Positions 46,489-55,295 of a DNA stretch of 64,000 bases are shown here, in pieces; positions within the stretch are counted from its first letter, which is position 1, and the number at the start of each line of letters is the position of its first letter. The notes beneath the pieces were generated by a model. The model ran no database searches, had not been told where the DNA came from, and worked only from the letters and a program-made list of their open reading frames with translations. The translations under genes were made by a program, and so were the position numbers. Source of the DNA: Hanstruepera flava (lineage in GTDB: Bacteria > Bacteroidota > Bacteroidia > Flavobacteriales > Flavobacteriaceae); NCBI RefSeq assembly GCF_023634025.1, contig NZ_JALJCW010000005.1, positions 1-64,000 of the forward strand. Direction: 5' to 3'.

Positions 46489-47214
46489 TTATAATTCTAT
46501 CATTGGAACTTCTATAAATAGTATTTCAGAATCTTCATGAGCGTTTAGTTGAAAACTTTTGATTTCGGAAATGCCCACGGCATCTCTAGTTTCCATTTCT
46601 ACATCCTCAATCTTCACGTTTCCATGAATATTCATCACATAAACACCATGTTTTGAAGATTTTAACTGATAATCAAAGTTTTTACCTTTATCTAAACTAA
46701 TTCTAGAAATCACAGCATCTTGATGAATTTTTAATGATCCATCGTGGTTGCTATCCATCGAAGTCACCAAAGTTTGTAACTTATTCTCTCTATCCTCAAC
46801 TTTAAACTTCTTTTGGTCGTAACGCGGTGATACCTGTTGTTTATTAGGAATAATCCAAATTTGAAACAAACTTAAATGCTCATCAATTGAACCGTTAATT
46901 TCAGAATGCTGCACGCCAGTTCCAGCAGACATTACCTGTACTTCGCCAGGCAAGACAGGCTGCCATTCATCGTGCATATTATCTCTGTGTTTCAATACAC
47001 CTTTTAATGGTATTGTTATAATTTCCATATTATCATGAGGATGTGTGCCAAAACCCATTTTCGGTGCTATGACATCATCATTCAATACTCTCAAGGCACC
47101 AAAATGTACTTTTTCTGGGTTAAACCAACTTGCAAAACTAAATGAATGATTAGCTTGCAACCAACCATGATTGGCAAACCCTCTGTCTTCTGCTTTATGA
47201 ATTATTGTTTTCAT
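46489..47214 (-). CDS. pirin family protein
   Basis: A 241-residue bicupin. The N-terminal cupin has the iron ligands in T-H-P-H-D-N-M-E-I-I and G-V-Q-H-S-E, both typical of YhhW-type pirins, some of which oxidise quercetin. It is the last gene of a five-gene minus-strand operon with MarR, GNAT, FMN-reductase and DoxX-like genes, which suggests a part in a response to quinone-like or other reactive compounds. Confidence 0.88.
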   Translation of the reverse strand: MKTIIHKAEDRGFANHGWLQANHSFSFASWFNPEKVHFGALRVLNDDVIAPKMGFGTHPHDNMEIITIPLKGVLKHRDNMHDEWQPVLPGEVQVMSAGTGVQHSEINGSIDEHLSLFQIWIIPNKQQVSPRYDQKKFKVEDRENKLQTLVTSMDSNHDGSLKIHQDAVISRISLDKGKNFDYQLKSSKHGVYVMNIHGNVKIEDVEMETRDAVGISEIKSFQLNAHEDSEILFIEVPMIEL

Positions 47215-47241
47215 TTTAAAAAATCCTTTCGTCTTTAATTA

Positions 47242-47679
47242 TTATCTTATTTTATCTAATAAATCACTTAACAATTTTGCCTCTTTCTCAGTTAAATTCT
47301 CTAACAAATCGTTCTTTAGATTTTTAGATATTTCGTTAACTAGTTTCAATCCTTTTTCGGTAATTGAAATATATACTACACGTCTATCATCAGGGCAATG
47401 CTCACGCTCAATCAAACCTTTAGCGCACAACTTATCCATTAATCGCGTTGCGTTTGGTGAACGTTCTATCATGCGCTCCTTTATGGTTTGAACCTTTAAG
47501 GCTTTTTTTGCTCCTTTTAAAATTCGTAAAACATTGTATTGCTGTGGTGAAATATCATACGGTTTAAAAAACTGATTTTGATGACTACTAATCCAATTAG
47601 CCGTGTAAATAATATTTAAAGTTGCCTTTACCTTATTATTTGGAAACTTTGAATTTATATCTTTTGAAAAATCACCCAT
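47242..47679 (-). CDS. MarR family transcriptional regulator
   Basis: A 145-residue winged-helix repressor. The core K-A-L-K-V-Q-T-I-K-E-R-M-I-E-R-S-P-N-A-T-R-L is the recognition-helix region, and D-D-R-R-V-V-Y-I is the wing. No Cys is in the usual sensor place of OhrR, so it may sense a ligand instead. It is the fourth gene of the operon and probably controls the operon promoter near 48886-48930. Confidence 0.88.
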   Translation of the reverse strand: MGDFSKDINSKFPNNKVKATLNIIYTANWISSHQNQFFKPYDISPQQYNVLRILKGAKKALKVQTIKERMIERSPNATRLMDKLCAKGLIEREHCPDDRRVVYISITEKGLKLVNEISKNLKNDLLENLTEKEAKLLSDLLDKIR

Positions 47680-47689
47680 AATTCTTTAA

Positions 47690-47971
47690 TTAAAATAAAA
47701 CATCATTGTATTCGCTTTGCTTTTTAAATACTGCTGCAGCAAAAGGGCATAGCGGTAAAATTTTAATTTGCTTTTCTCTAGCATACTCAACCGCTGCTTT
47801 AACTAACTGCTTTCCTACTCCTTGACCCTTTAAAGATTCGTCTACTTCTGTATGATCAATTATAATCTTATCATATCCAGCTTTTGAGTAGGTCATCTCG
47901 GCTAGTCTACTATTGTCTATTTCAACGAAAAAAGTACCTTTTTGATTATTGTTTGTGTGTTTTACTTCCAT
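47690..47971 (-). CDS. YjdJ-like GNAT acetyltransferase
   Basis: A 93-residue minimal GNAT domain of the GCN5-like YjdJ type: H-T-E-V-D-E-S-L-K-G-Q-G-V-G-K-Q-L-V is the acetyl-CoA loop, and I-L-P-L-C-P-F-A-A-A-V-F-K-K is the family's conserved end. Substrate is unknown. It is third in the MarR operon, one base after the FMN-reductase gene. Confidence 0.85.
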   Translation of the reverse strand: MEVKHTNNNQKGTFFVEIDNSRLAEMTYSKAGYDKIIIDHTEVDESLKGQGVGKQLVKAAVEYAREKQIKILPLCPFAAAVFKKQSEYNDVLF

Positions 47972-47972
47972 C

Positions 47973-48503
47973 CTACAATGCTTTTTGAAGTTGTTTTACT
48001 TTTGCTTTTAAATCATTGTTTAATTCTTCATTTATAATTTTACCCTCTGAAAAATTACTACCAAATGATGGCAATGAAAAATGCGCTATTATTTGTGCAT
48101 CGTGTCTTGGAAATCTATCTAAAGCGATTTGCAAAACCGAAGCTCCTCCTCTTCCTCCTGGTGATGTCGCCATTAACAACATGGGTTTTCCATAAAACGT
48201 TTTGCCTTCAATTCGTGACATCCAATCGAAAATATTTTTAAAAGCCACTGTGTATGCACCATTATGTTCGGCAAGTGATAACATAATGCCATCTGAATTT
48301 TTAATCAAGTCTAAAAACTTATGTGCATTTTCTGGAATACCTTTTTCGTTTTCAAAATCTATTCCATAAAGAGGCAATTCAAAATCGTTTAAATCTAAAA
48401 GATTGACTTCAACATTATCCACTAATGACGATGCATATTCTACAAGTTGCTTGTTTATTGAGTTTTTGCTGTTGCTACCAGCTAATGCTATAATCTGTTT
48501 CAT
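47973..48503 (-). CDS. NADPH-dependent FMN reductase family protein
   Basis: A 176-residue flavodoxin-fold oxidoreductase. The FMN phosphate loop is G-S-N-S-K-N-S-I-N (residues 8-16), and A-T-S-P-G-G-R-G-G-A lies near the flavin ring site. Relatives reduce quinones, azo dyes or chromate with NAD(P)H. The setting next to MarR and pirin supports quinone detoxification. One base separates it from the DoxX-like gene upstream. Confidence 0.88.
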   Translation of the reverse strand: MKQIIALAGSNSKNSINKQLVEYASSLVDNVEVNLLDLNDFELPLYGIDFENEKGIPENAHKFLDLIKNSDGIMLSLAEHNGAYTVAFKNIFDWMSRIEGKTFYGKPMLLMATSPGGRGGASVLQIALDRFPRHDAQIIAHFSLPSFGSNFSEGKIINEELNNDLKAKVKQLQKAL

Positions 48504-48504
48504 T

Positions 48505-48861
48505 TTAATTATTTGCTTTTTTATTAAAAATATATGAAGTAATTAATAGTATTAATGCTACCAATGCTCCTGTTTGTTCACCATCACCAATCATATAGTG
48601 TGCGAAAAAAGCAAGAATGAATGCAAAGAAAAATCCTGCATAGGCCCACTCTTTGATGGTTTCGAAGTTAGGATTCCAAATTGCAAATAATCCTAATAGT
48701 TTGGCTATAGCATATGGGTAAATTATATAAGTTGGATATCCAAAACTTGTAAACATTGAAGCTACTTCATCGTAATTGAAAAAATACATTTGTACTGAAA
48801 ATAACATTAAAGCTGTTAATAAACCAGTAGCGATATAAAAGATAATTTTATTACGTTTCAT
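48505..48861 (-). CDS. DoxX-like membrane protein
   Basis: A 118-residue protein with four predicted membrane helices, matching the DoxX-like family (A-I-A-K-L-L-G-L-F-A-I-W, E-W-A-Y-A-G-F-F-F-A). It is the first gene of the operon. Its promoter has a perfect -7 box (TAGATTTG) 24 bases ahead. DoxX proteins are linked to redox stress in other bacteria, which fits the neighbours. Confidence 0.8.
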   Translation of the reverse strand: MKRNKIIFYIATGLLTALMLFSVQMYFFNYDEVASMFTSFGYPTYIIYPYAIAKLLGLFAIWNPNFETIKEWAYAGFFFAFILAFFAHYMIGDGEQTGALVALILLITSYIFNKKANN

Positions 48862-48885
48862 TATTTATTGTTTTTAATTCTGATA

Positions 48886-48930
48886 CAAATCTACGATAAA
48901 AATATTTATTTACCTAGGAATATATTTCCT
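48886..48930 (-). promoter_or_regulatory. MarR-operon promoter and candidate operator
   Basis: On the minus strand TAGATTTG (48886-48893) is a perfect -7 box. The inverted repeat AGGAA-TATAT-TTCCT (48916-48930) lies 22 bp upstream, where the -33 contact should be. A repressor bound there would block the promoter. Assignment to the MarR protein of this operon is inferred. Confidence 0.4.
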
Positions 48931-49004
48931 TGTATTGTTATTTAACAAAATATTCACTTTTTAAAGACGGTACACTTTTGTAAATTCGTTGCAAACAAAA
49001 ATCT

Positions 49005-50648
49005 ATGGACTTAAACTTCAACAAAAACGAAGATCACAATAAACTATTAGTTTCGGAACTTAAAAAACGTTTAGCCAAAGTAAAATTAGGTGGTGGCGAA
49101 AAAAGTATTGAAAAGCACCATGGTAAAGGCAAAATGACTGCTAGAGAACGAATTGATTATCTTCTTGATCCTAAATCTAAATCTATTGAAATTGGGGCTT
49201 TTGCTGGTGAAGATATGTATGAAGAACATGGTGGCTGTCCTTCTGGTGGTGTAGTAGTAAAAATTGGCTACGTAAAAGGAAAACAATGTATTGTTGTTGC
49301 CAACGATGCAACAGTTAAAGCAGGTGCTTGGTTCCCCATTACAGGTAAGAAAAATTTAAGAGCCCAAGAGATAGCCATAGAAAATAGATTACCTATAATT
49401 TATTTAGTTGACAGTGCAGGTGTTTATCTGCCTATGCAGGATGAAATTTTTCCTGACAAAGAACACTTTGGACGAATTTTTAGGAACAACGCCATTATGA
49501 GCAGTATAGGTATTACTCAAATTGCAGCAGTTATGGGTAGTTGTGTTGCTGGTGGTGCCTATTTGCCTATAATGAGTGATGAAGCTCTAATTGTTGATAA
49601 AACAGGTAGTATATTTTTAGCCGGCAGTTATTTGGTTAAAGCTGCTATAGGAGAAAGCATAGACAATGAAACATTAGGTGGCGCAACTACACATTGTGAA
49701 ATCTCTGGTGTTACCGATTATAAAGCCAAAGATGATAAAGATGCCTTAAACACCATAAAAAATATTATTGACAAAATTGGTGACTACGACCAAGCTGGAT
49801 TTAATAGAACAACTTCAAAAAAGCCTAAAGAAAATCCTGAAGATATTTACGGAATTATCCCGAAATCTCGAGCTGACCAATACGATATGTATGAAATTAT
49901 TAAGCGACTGGTAGACAACAGCGAATATGATGAATACAAAGCAGGTTATGGAAAAACGATTATAACCTGTTACGCTAGAATTGATGGTTGGGCAGTGGGA
50001 ATTGTAGCTAACCAACGGCATATAGTGAAAACCAAAGGAGCCAAAACCAAACCTGCTGAAATGCAGTTTGGAGGTGTAATCTATAATGATAGTGCAGACA
50101 AAGCCACACGATTTATAGCCAATTGTAATCAGAAAAAAATTCCTTTAGTCTTCTTGCAAGATGTAACTGGTTTTATGGTTGGCAGCAAATCTGAACATGG
50201 TGGCATTATTAAAGATGGTGCTAAAATGGTAAATGCGGTTAGTAACTCTGTTGTCCCAAAGTTTACTGTTGTAATTGGCAATAGCTATGGTGCCGGAAAT
50301 TATGCTATGTGTGGTAAGGCTTATGACCCTAGATTAATTTTTGCATGGCCAAGTGCTGAACTGGCTGTTATGAGTGGTAATTCGGCAGCAAAAGTGTTAT
50401 TGCAAATTGAAACTGCTTCACTAAAAAAGAAAGGTGAAACAATAACAAAGGAAAAGGAAGAAGAATTATTCAACAAAATAAAAGATAGGTACGACAAGCA
50501 AGTCTCGCCTTATTATTCTGCCGCAAGGTTATGGACAGACGCCATAATTGACCCTTTAGACACTAGGACTTGGATTAGTATGGGTATTGAAGCAGCCAAC
50601 CACACTCCTATTGAAAAACCTTTTAATTTGGGAGTTTTACAAGTGTAG
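49005..50648 (+). CDS. acyl-CoA carboxylase beta subunit (carboxyltransferase)
   Basis: A 547-residue biotin-dependent carboxyltransferase. It has two crotonase-like halves, with G-K-M-T-A-R-E-R-I near the N-terminus and G-A-G-N-Y-A-M-C-G and W-P-S-A-E-L-A-V-M in the second half. The order and length fit methylcrotonyl-CoA or propionyl-CoA carboxylase beta; W-P-S-A-E-L-A-V-M-S-G favours methylcrotonyl (leucine breakdown). The biotin-carrying alpha subunit is not adjacent. Confidence 0.85.
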   Translation: MDLNFNKNEDHNKLLVSELKKRLAKVKLGGGEKSIEKHHGKGKMTARERIDYLLDPKSKSIEIGAFAGEDMYEEHGGCPSGGVVVKIGYVKGKQCIVVANDATVKAGAWFPITGKKNLRAQEIAIENRLPIIYLVDSAGVYLPMQDEIFPDKEHFGRIFRNNAIMSSIGITQIAAVMGSCVAGGAYLPIMSDEALIVDKTGSIFLAGSYLVKAAIGESIDNETLGGATTHCEISGVTDYKAKDDKDALNTIKNIIDKIGDYDQAGFNRTTSKKPKENPEDIYGIIPKSRADQYDMYEIIKRLVDNSEYDEYKAGYGKTIITCYARIDGWAVGIVANQRHIVKTKGAKTKPAEMQFGGVIYNDSADKATRFIANCNQKKIPLVFLQDVTGFMVGSKSEHGGIIKDGAKMVNAVSNSVVPKFTVVIGNSYGAGNYAMCGKAYDPRLIFAWPSAELAVMSGNSAAKVLLQIETASLKKKGETITKEKEEELFNKIKDRYDKQVSPYYSAARLWTDAIIDPLDTRTWISMGIEAANHTPIEKPFNLGVLQV

Positions 50649-50703
50649 TCTTTATTTGAGGTTTTTTTCGTATCTTATTGTTTGAATATCAAACATTTAA
50701 ATC

Positions 50704-51126
50704 ATGGGAACTATTAAATCACTCAACAAATGGGCAAATGCACATACGTATTACCCATTAGATTTGTTACGTGTTGCGCTTGGTGTGTTTTTATTTATTA
50801 AAGGCATTCACTTTATGGCCAACAGTCAGATATTAATTGATCTTTTTTCTCCAATACAAAATATGGCAGGCGGAATGATTACCATTCACTATGTAGCTCC
50901 TGCACATTTTATAGGAGGTATTTTAATTGCATTTGGTTTATTAACGCGTTGGGCAATAGTAGCACAACTACCCATTCTTATTGGTGCTATAATAATAAAC
51001 TTTGTAGGTGAAATGGACCTTGCCAGTTTAATTATGGCTACAATTACTTTTTTAGTTTGCCTGTTTTTTTTATTCTATGGCTCTGGAAAACATTCATGCG
51101 ATTACTACTTTAAAATGCAACAATAA
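50704..51126 (+). CDS. DoxX family protein
   Basis: A 140-residue membrane protein with four helices: L-L-R-V-A-L-G-V-F-L-F-I-K-G starts the first, and H-F-I-G-G-I-L-I-A-F-G-L-L-T-R is the family's conserved block. It is 55 bases after the carboxylase gene and may be co-transcribed with it. Role unknown. It ends at a strong shared terminator. Confidence 0.82.
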   Translation: MGTIKSLNKWANAHTYYPLDLLRVALGVFLFIKGIHFMANSQILIDLFSPIQNMAGGMITIHYVAPAHFIGGILIAFGLLTRWAIVAQLPILIGAIIINFVGEMDLASLIMATITFLVCLFFLFYGSGKHSCDYYFKMQQ

Positions 51127-51160
51127 AAAAATAGCGACACCCTAGTGTCGCTATTTTTTT
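51125..51160. terminator. bidirectional terminator
   Basis: AATAGCGACAC-CCTA-GTGTCGCTATT with A and T runs, between convergent genes. Confidence 0.92.
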
Positions 51161-51162
51161 TA

Positions 51163-53373
51163 TTATAGATTATTATAGGAAGATACCAAACGTATAAATT
51201 CAGATCTATATCCACTAGAATCATTACCTCTTCCCTTTTCAGCCAGTTCTAGCACAGTAGAATAATTTGTTGAATTGCAAAATTCAGAATTTCGCAATTG
51301 CATACCATACAAGGTCACCGCTGACGCAAAGTACATATCTACTGAAGCTTTACTAACCTTATCGGTTTGAACATGAACCATTTCAATGCTTTTATTGCCA
51401 TCTGGCTTTTTGTATCTAAATTTAACCGTAAACAGCTCATCTTCATAGTCAGTTGAAATTTGAGTTTTAGTATATTTTAAATCTGGTATTGATTTTAAAT
51501 AATCACTTTTAGTATCAACTGGAATAACTTCATATAATGCCGTTACGGTATGGCCACTTCCTAACTCACCTGCATCTTTGGTATCGTCTACAAAATCTTC
51601 ATCAGCCAACAATCTGTTTTCATAACCAATCAATCTGTATGCTTCAACTTTTGTAGGATTAAATTCAATTTGAATTTTTACATCTTTAGCAATAGTGTAT
51701 AAAGTTCCACCAAATTCCTTACCAAATACCTTTTGTGCTTCTTGCATGGTATCAATATAAGCATGATTACCATTGCCTTTATCTGCCAAAGTTTCTAATT
51801 TTGAGTCTTTATAATTGCCATAACCAAACCCTAAAACAGATAGAAATACACCAGATTTACGTTTTTCTTCAATTAATTCTTGCATGGCTTTATCACTTGA
51901 CGCGCCAACATTGAAATCACCGTCAGTAGCAAGGATTACTCTATTATTTCCGTTCTTTTTAAAATTAGCCTCTGCTAATTTATAGGCCAAATTAATCCCA
52001 GCTCCTCCTGCTGTCGAACCACCTGATTGTAACTTATCTAAAGCTGCAATAATTTTATCTTTATTATTACCAGAAGTTGGTTTTAAAACAACTCCTGCCG
52101 CACCTGCATAAACTACTATAGACACGTGATCTTGCTCTCGCAATTGATTTACCAATAACTTAAATGCTGATTTTAAAAGTGGTAATTTGTTAGCCGAACT
52201 CATTGAGCCAGAAACATCAATCAAAAAGGTTAAATTTGATGCTGGTAATTCTTCATTTAAATAGGTTTTTCCCTGTAGTCCAATTCTAACCAATTGCGTT
52301 TCCTTATTCCACGGTGTCCCTACTAATTCGGTATTAATGGAAAAAGGATGGTCATTTGTTGGTTGTGGATAGTCATACTTAAAATAATTAATCATTTCTT
52401 CAATTTTAACAGCATTTGGCGGTATAGGTTGCCCATTATTTATCATGCGCCTAATGTTACTGTAGGACGCTTTATCGACATCTATTGAGAATGTTGACAG
52501 TGGACTTACACGTACATTTTCAAACTGATTCTCTTCAATTTCCTCATATTCTTCATTGTTGTTTTCCAGATTAACAACCTGGTTTGTTTGCTGCGAATTA
52601 ATAACTTTTTTTAATTCTTTTGGCAGTTTCCATTTACCAGATTTGGTTTGTACTATTATGGCTCCATTAGCACCTTGACTTCCATATAAAGCAGCTCCGT
52701 TAGCTCCTTTAACTACATTAACACCTTTTATTTTTTTTGGATTTAATTTGGCCAATTCTTCTGACGTTGCTATTTTACCGTCAATAACTATTAGCGCTTG
52801 ATTATTTTGAGTTATACCTCTTGACCCGCGTAATTGAATTCGAGTTGATTGATTTACTCTACCATTAGATGAGTTAACTTGTAAACCAGATACCTTACCC
52901 GATAAAGCTTGAACGATATTTGGATTATTATTTTTCTTTTTTGATTTTCGATTACTTCTTTTACTATAGCCTCTACTATAATTAGAGGTATTTGAATTCA
53001 TCTTTACAGAATGGCTCGAAAACGCTAAATTGGAAGGTTTCCGCTGTATGCCTAATGCTGTAACTACAACTTCCTCTAAAGCATCAGAATCTGCAACCAT
53101 AGCAAAACTTATACTACTAGCTGCTCCAACAGTTTTTTCAACCGTTTTATATCCTAAAAATGAATAACTTAATACATCACCAACAATAGCATTAATTTCA
53201 TAATTACCTTCAAAATCAGTTTGTGTACCATTAGTAGTACCTTTAACAATGATGTTTACTCCTGGTAATGGTAATCCGTTTTCATCTGAAATAGTTCCAG
53301 ATATTATTTTTTCTTGTGAAAATATTTGCAAGCTAAACAACATTACAAATAAGGTTAGTGTTATCTTTTTCAT
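51163..53373 (-). CDS. barrel-less SusC plug fused to a von Willebrand A domain
   Basis: A 736-residue exported protein of unusual build. Order: signal peptide (1-20); carboxypeptidase-regulatory-like domain (about 23-100, I-S-G-T-I-S-D-E-N-G); basic Ser/Arg/Lys/Asn patch (129-150); TonB plug domain (about 150-245) with the SusC mark G-S-Q-G-A-N-G (231-237); acidic linker; YfbK-type VWA part (about 285-545) with MIDAS D-V-S-G-S (386-390), Thr454 and A-T-D-G-D (482-486); C-terminal YfbK-type tail. There is no outer-membrane barrel, so it cannot transport; the plug is probably a binding or docking module. It shares its promoter layout with the two genes at 55.3-57.7 kb. Confidence 0.83.
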   Translation of the reverse strand: MKKITLTLFVMLFSLQIFSQEKIISGTISDENGLPLPGVNIIVKGTTNGTQTDFEGNYEINAIVGDVLSYSFLGYKTVEKTVGAASSISFAMVADSDALEEVVVTALGIQRKPSNLAFSSHSVKMNSNTSNYSRGYSKRSNRKSKKKNNNPNIVQALSGKVSGLQVNSSNGRVNQSTRIQLRGSRGITQNNQALIVIDGKIATSEELAKLNPKKIKGVNVVKGANGAALYGSQGANGAIIVQTKSGKWKLPKELKKVINSQQTNQVVNLENNNEEYEEIEENQFENVRVSPLSTFSIDVDKASYSNIRRMINNGQPIPPNAVKIEEMINYFKYDYPQPTNDHPFSINTELVGTPWNKETQLVRIGLQGKTYLNEELPASNLTFLIDVSGSMSSANKLPLLKSAFKLLVNQLREQDHVSIVVYAGAAGVVLKPTSGNNKDKIIAALDKLQSGGSTAGGAGINLAYKLAEANFKKNGNNRVILATDGDFNVGASSDKAMQELIEEKRKSGVFLSVLGFGYGNYKDSKLETLADKGNGNHAYIDTMQEAQKVFGKEFGGTLYTIAKDVKIQIEFNPTKVEAYRLIGYENRLLADEDFVDDTKDAGELGSGHTVTALYEVIPVDTKSDYLKSIPDLKYTKTQISTDYEDELFTVKFRYKKPDGNKSIEMVHVQTDKVSKASVDMYFASAVTLYGMQLRNSEFCNSTNYSTVLELAEKGRGNDSSGYRSEFIRLVSSYNNL

Positions 53374-53397
53374 GATTACGTGTTTTTATATTCACTG

Positions 53398-53465
53398 TAA
53401 ACCTATAACTAACACTACTTTTATAAAATAAGCAATGAGTAAAGTTGCAACTTGAATGAGTTAAC
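53398..53465 (-). promoter_or_regulatory. 21-bp-phased repeat promoter, copy 1
   Basis: The + strand shows AATGAGT at 53434-53440 and 53455-53461, exactly 21 bp apart. On the minus strand they lie upstream of a -7 box TAGGTTTA (53398-53405) with 28 bp between. The same arrangement precedes the genes starting at 55937 and 57748. It is a likely activator-dependent promoter. Confidence 0.7.
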
Positions 53466-53470
53466 AACAA

Positions 53471-53500
53471 AAAAAAGGCTAAACAAAAGTTTAGCCTTTA
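53471..53500 (-). terminator. terminator of ftcD
   Basis: AAGGCTAAAC-AAAA-GTTTAGCCTT stem with an A-run on one side (T-run on the minus strand), 22 bases past the ftcD stop. Confidence 0.85.
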
Positions 53501-53522
53501 ATCAATAATGAGCACTTATTTA

Positions 53523-55217
53523 TTATATCTTCTCGTTAATGTAATCTATTATTTCAGATTCTAGAGAAAGTGTTTTATTAAATATTGATTTGGCTTTATC
53601 TAAAAGCGTTTCAGCTGTTTCTCTATTCTTTATATCCTTGGCATTAATTCTAACATTAAAATAAGCTCCATAAACCGCTGTTCTGGCACATAAAGCTCCT
53701 ACTCCAGCATCAGACAAGGAATTTTGCAGACCAATTTTGGCCATAGCTTCCATAACCTCCATAGATTGGTAAGCCGTTTCCATAACCAACAAAGGAACTT
53801 CTGTTGCATAAATAGTAGCTTGCTCTATAGCCTCTGCTCTATCTGCTTTTTCTTTTTCAGTCGACTTTGGCATTCTAAACCCTTCTATAATTTTATTGAA
53901 TGCATTAGTATCTTCATCTACCAATGCCAATAATTTGTCTTTATAAGCTTGGCCTTTTTCTGCCCAAATAGAGAATTCTTCCCATCTGTCATCCCATCCT
54001 GGTTTGTGTGCAGATAAGTTAGCAACCATAGTTCCCAATGATACACCTAATGTTCCAACATACGCTGATATTGAACCTCCTCCTGGAGCCATAGATTCTC
54101 CTGCAGTTTCATCGGCAAAATCAGTTAGGGTTAAGTCTATAAGTTGTTTAGAATCCTTATTCTTTAAAACATATTCAATAATCTTTTCGTCAGGGTTAAA
54201 TGGTTTTAAATCGTCTAATCCTAAAGACTTAACGGCTATTTTTATTTTTTCGGATTCTGAAATTCCTAAAGAACGTTGTTGTTTAACAAGAAAATAATCT
54301 GCGGCATCCAACATAGCTTTTAAAGGAATTAAACCTATAAGCTCTGAACCTGTAACGCGAATCCCTCTAGATTCAGCTGCTTTACAAGATTCATCAAAAG
54401 CTTCATGCATTGACGTAATGCTAATATTTGTTAGGTTATAAGATATTTGAGCAATACCATATTCTTCGATATACCATCCTATACCTTTTACAGCTTTCAA
54501 TTTACCAGGTATTCTTACAGGCTCTCCATTTTCATCAAGAACTTTTTTACCCGTAATAGGATTACCCTCGCGCTTAACACGGCCAGCTTCGCGAATATCA
54601 AAAGCTATGGCATTTGCACGTCTTGTAGAAGTCGTGTTTAAATTTACGTTATAGGCTACCAAAAAATCACGAGCAGAAATGGCTGTCGCTCCAGTTTTTG
54701 CAACTTTATTGTTAAATTCAGCAGGTCCAAAATCGGGTTTCCAGTTAGGATCTGACAATTTTTTTGGTAAGCCTTCGTATTCACCTGACCTACAATTAGC
54801 TAGATTCTTTCGTTTATCTTCTTGCGCTGCTTTTTCGTATAAATATACAGGAATGTCCAACTCTTGCCCAACACGTTCTCCAAGTTTATGAGCATACTTT
54901 GCTGTTTCTTCTAATGTAATTCCAGATATTGGAACCAGAGGACAAACATCGGTAGCTCCAAATCGAGGGTGCTCACCAGAATGCTTGCTCATATCGATTA
55001 ATTGAGAGGCTTTTTTTATTAATAGGAAAGCGGCATCTATAACTTGCTCGGGTTCGCCAACAAACGTAATAACCGTTCTATTAGTTGCCGCACCAGGATC
55101 TATATCGAGTAATTTAACACCTTCGATGGTTTCTACAATATTCGCAATTTCATTAATTTTATTAATATCACGACCTTCACTAATGTTAGGTACGCACTCA
55201 ATAAGTTGCTTTTGCAT
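53523..55217 (-). CDS. ftcD: formiminotransferase-cyclodeaminase
   Basis: A 564-residue two-part enzyme of histidine breakdown. It moves the formimino group of formimino-glutamate to tetrahydrofolate and then cyclises it with loss of ammonia. The formiminotransferase part starts I-E-C-V-P-N-I-S-E-G-R; it has G-A-A-T-N-R-T-V-I-T-F-V-G and H-S-G-E-H-P-R-F-G-A-T-D-V. The cyclodeaminase part (from about residue 365) has A-P-G-G-G-S-I-S-A. Fusion of both is common in flavobacteria. It works after hutI (40.1 kb). It sits between VWA/plug genes but has its own terminator. Confidence 0.92.
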   Translation of the reverse strand: MQKQLIECVPNISEGRDINKINEIANIVETIEGVKLLDIDPGAATNRTVITFVGEPEQVIDAAFLLIKKASQLIDMSKHSGEHPRFGATDVCPLVPISGITLEETAKYAHKLGERVGQELDIPVYLYEKAAQEDKRKNLANCRSGEYEGLPKKLSDPNWKPDFGPAEFNNKVAKTGATAISARDFLVAYNVNLNTTSTRRANAIAFDIREAGRVKREGNPITGKKVLDENGEPVRIPGKLKAVKGIGWYIEEYGIAQISYNLTNISITSMHEAFDESCKAAESRGIRVTGSELIGLIPLKAMLDAADYFLVKQQRSLGISESEKIKIAVKSLGLDDLKPFNPDEKIIEYVLKNKDSKQLIDLTLTDFADETAGESMAPGGGSISAYVGTLGVSLGTMVANLSAHKPGWDDRWEEFSIWAEKGQAYKDKLLALVDEDTNAFNKIIEGFRMPKSTEKEKADRAEAIEQATIYATEVPLLVMETAYQSMEVMEAMAKIGLQNSLSDAGVGALCARTAVYGAYFNVRINAKDIKNRETAETLLDKAKSIFNKTLSLESEIIDYINEKI

Positions 55218-55295
55218 TCTACTAAATATTTATATGTAAGATTAATAATTATTGGCCTCAAATATACATATTATGAGTTTCATTTTTTTAGTTAA

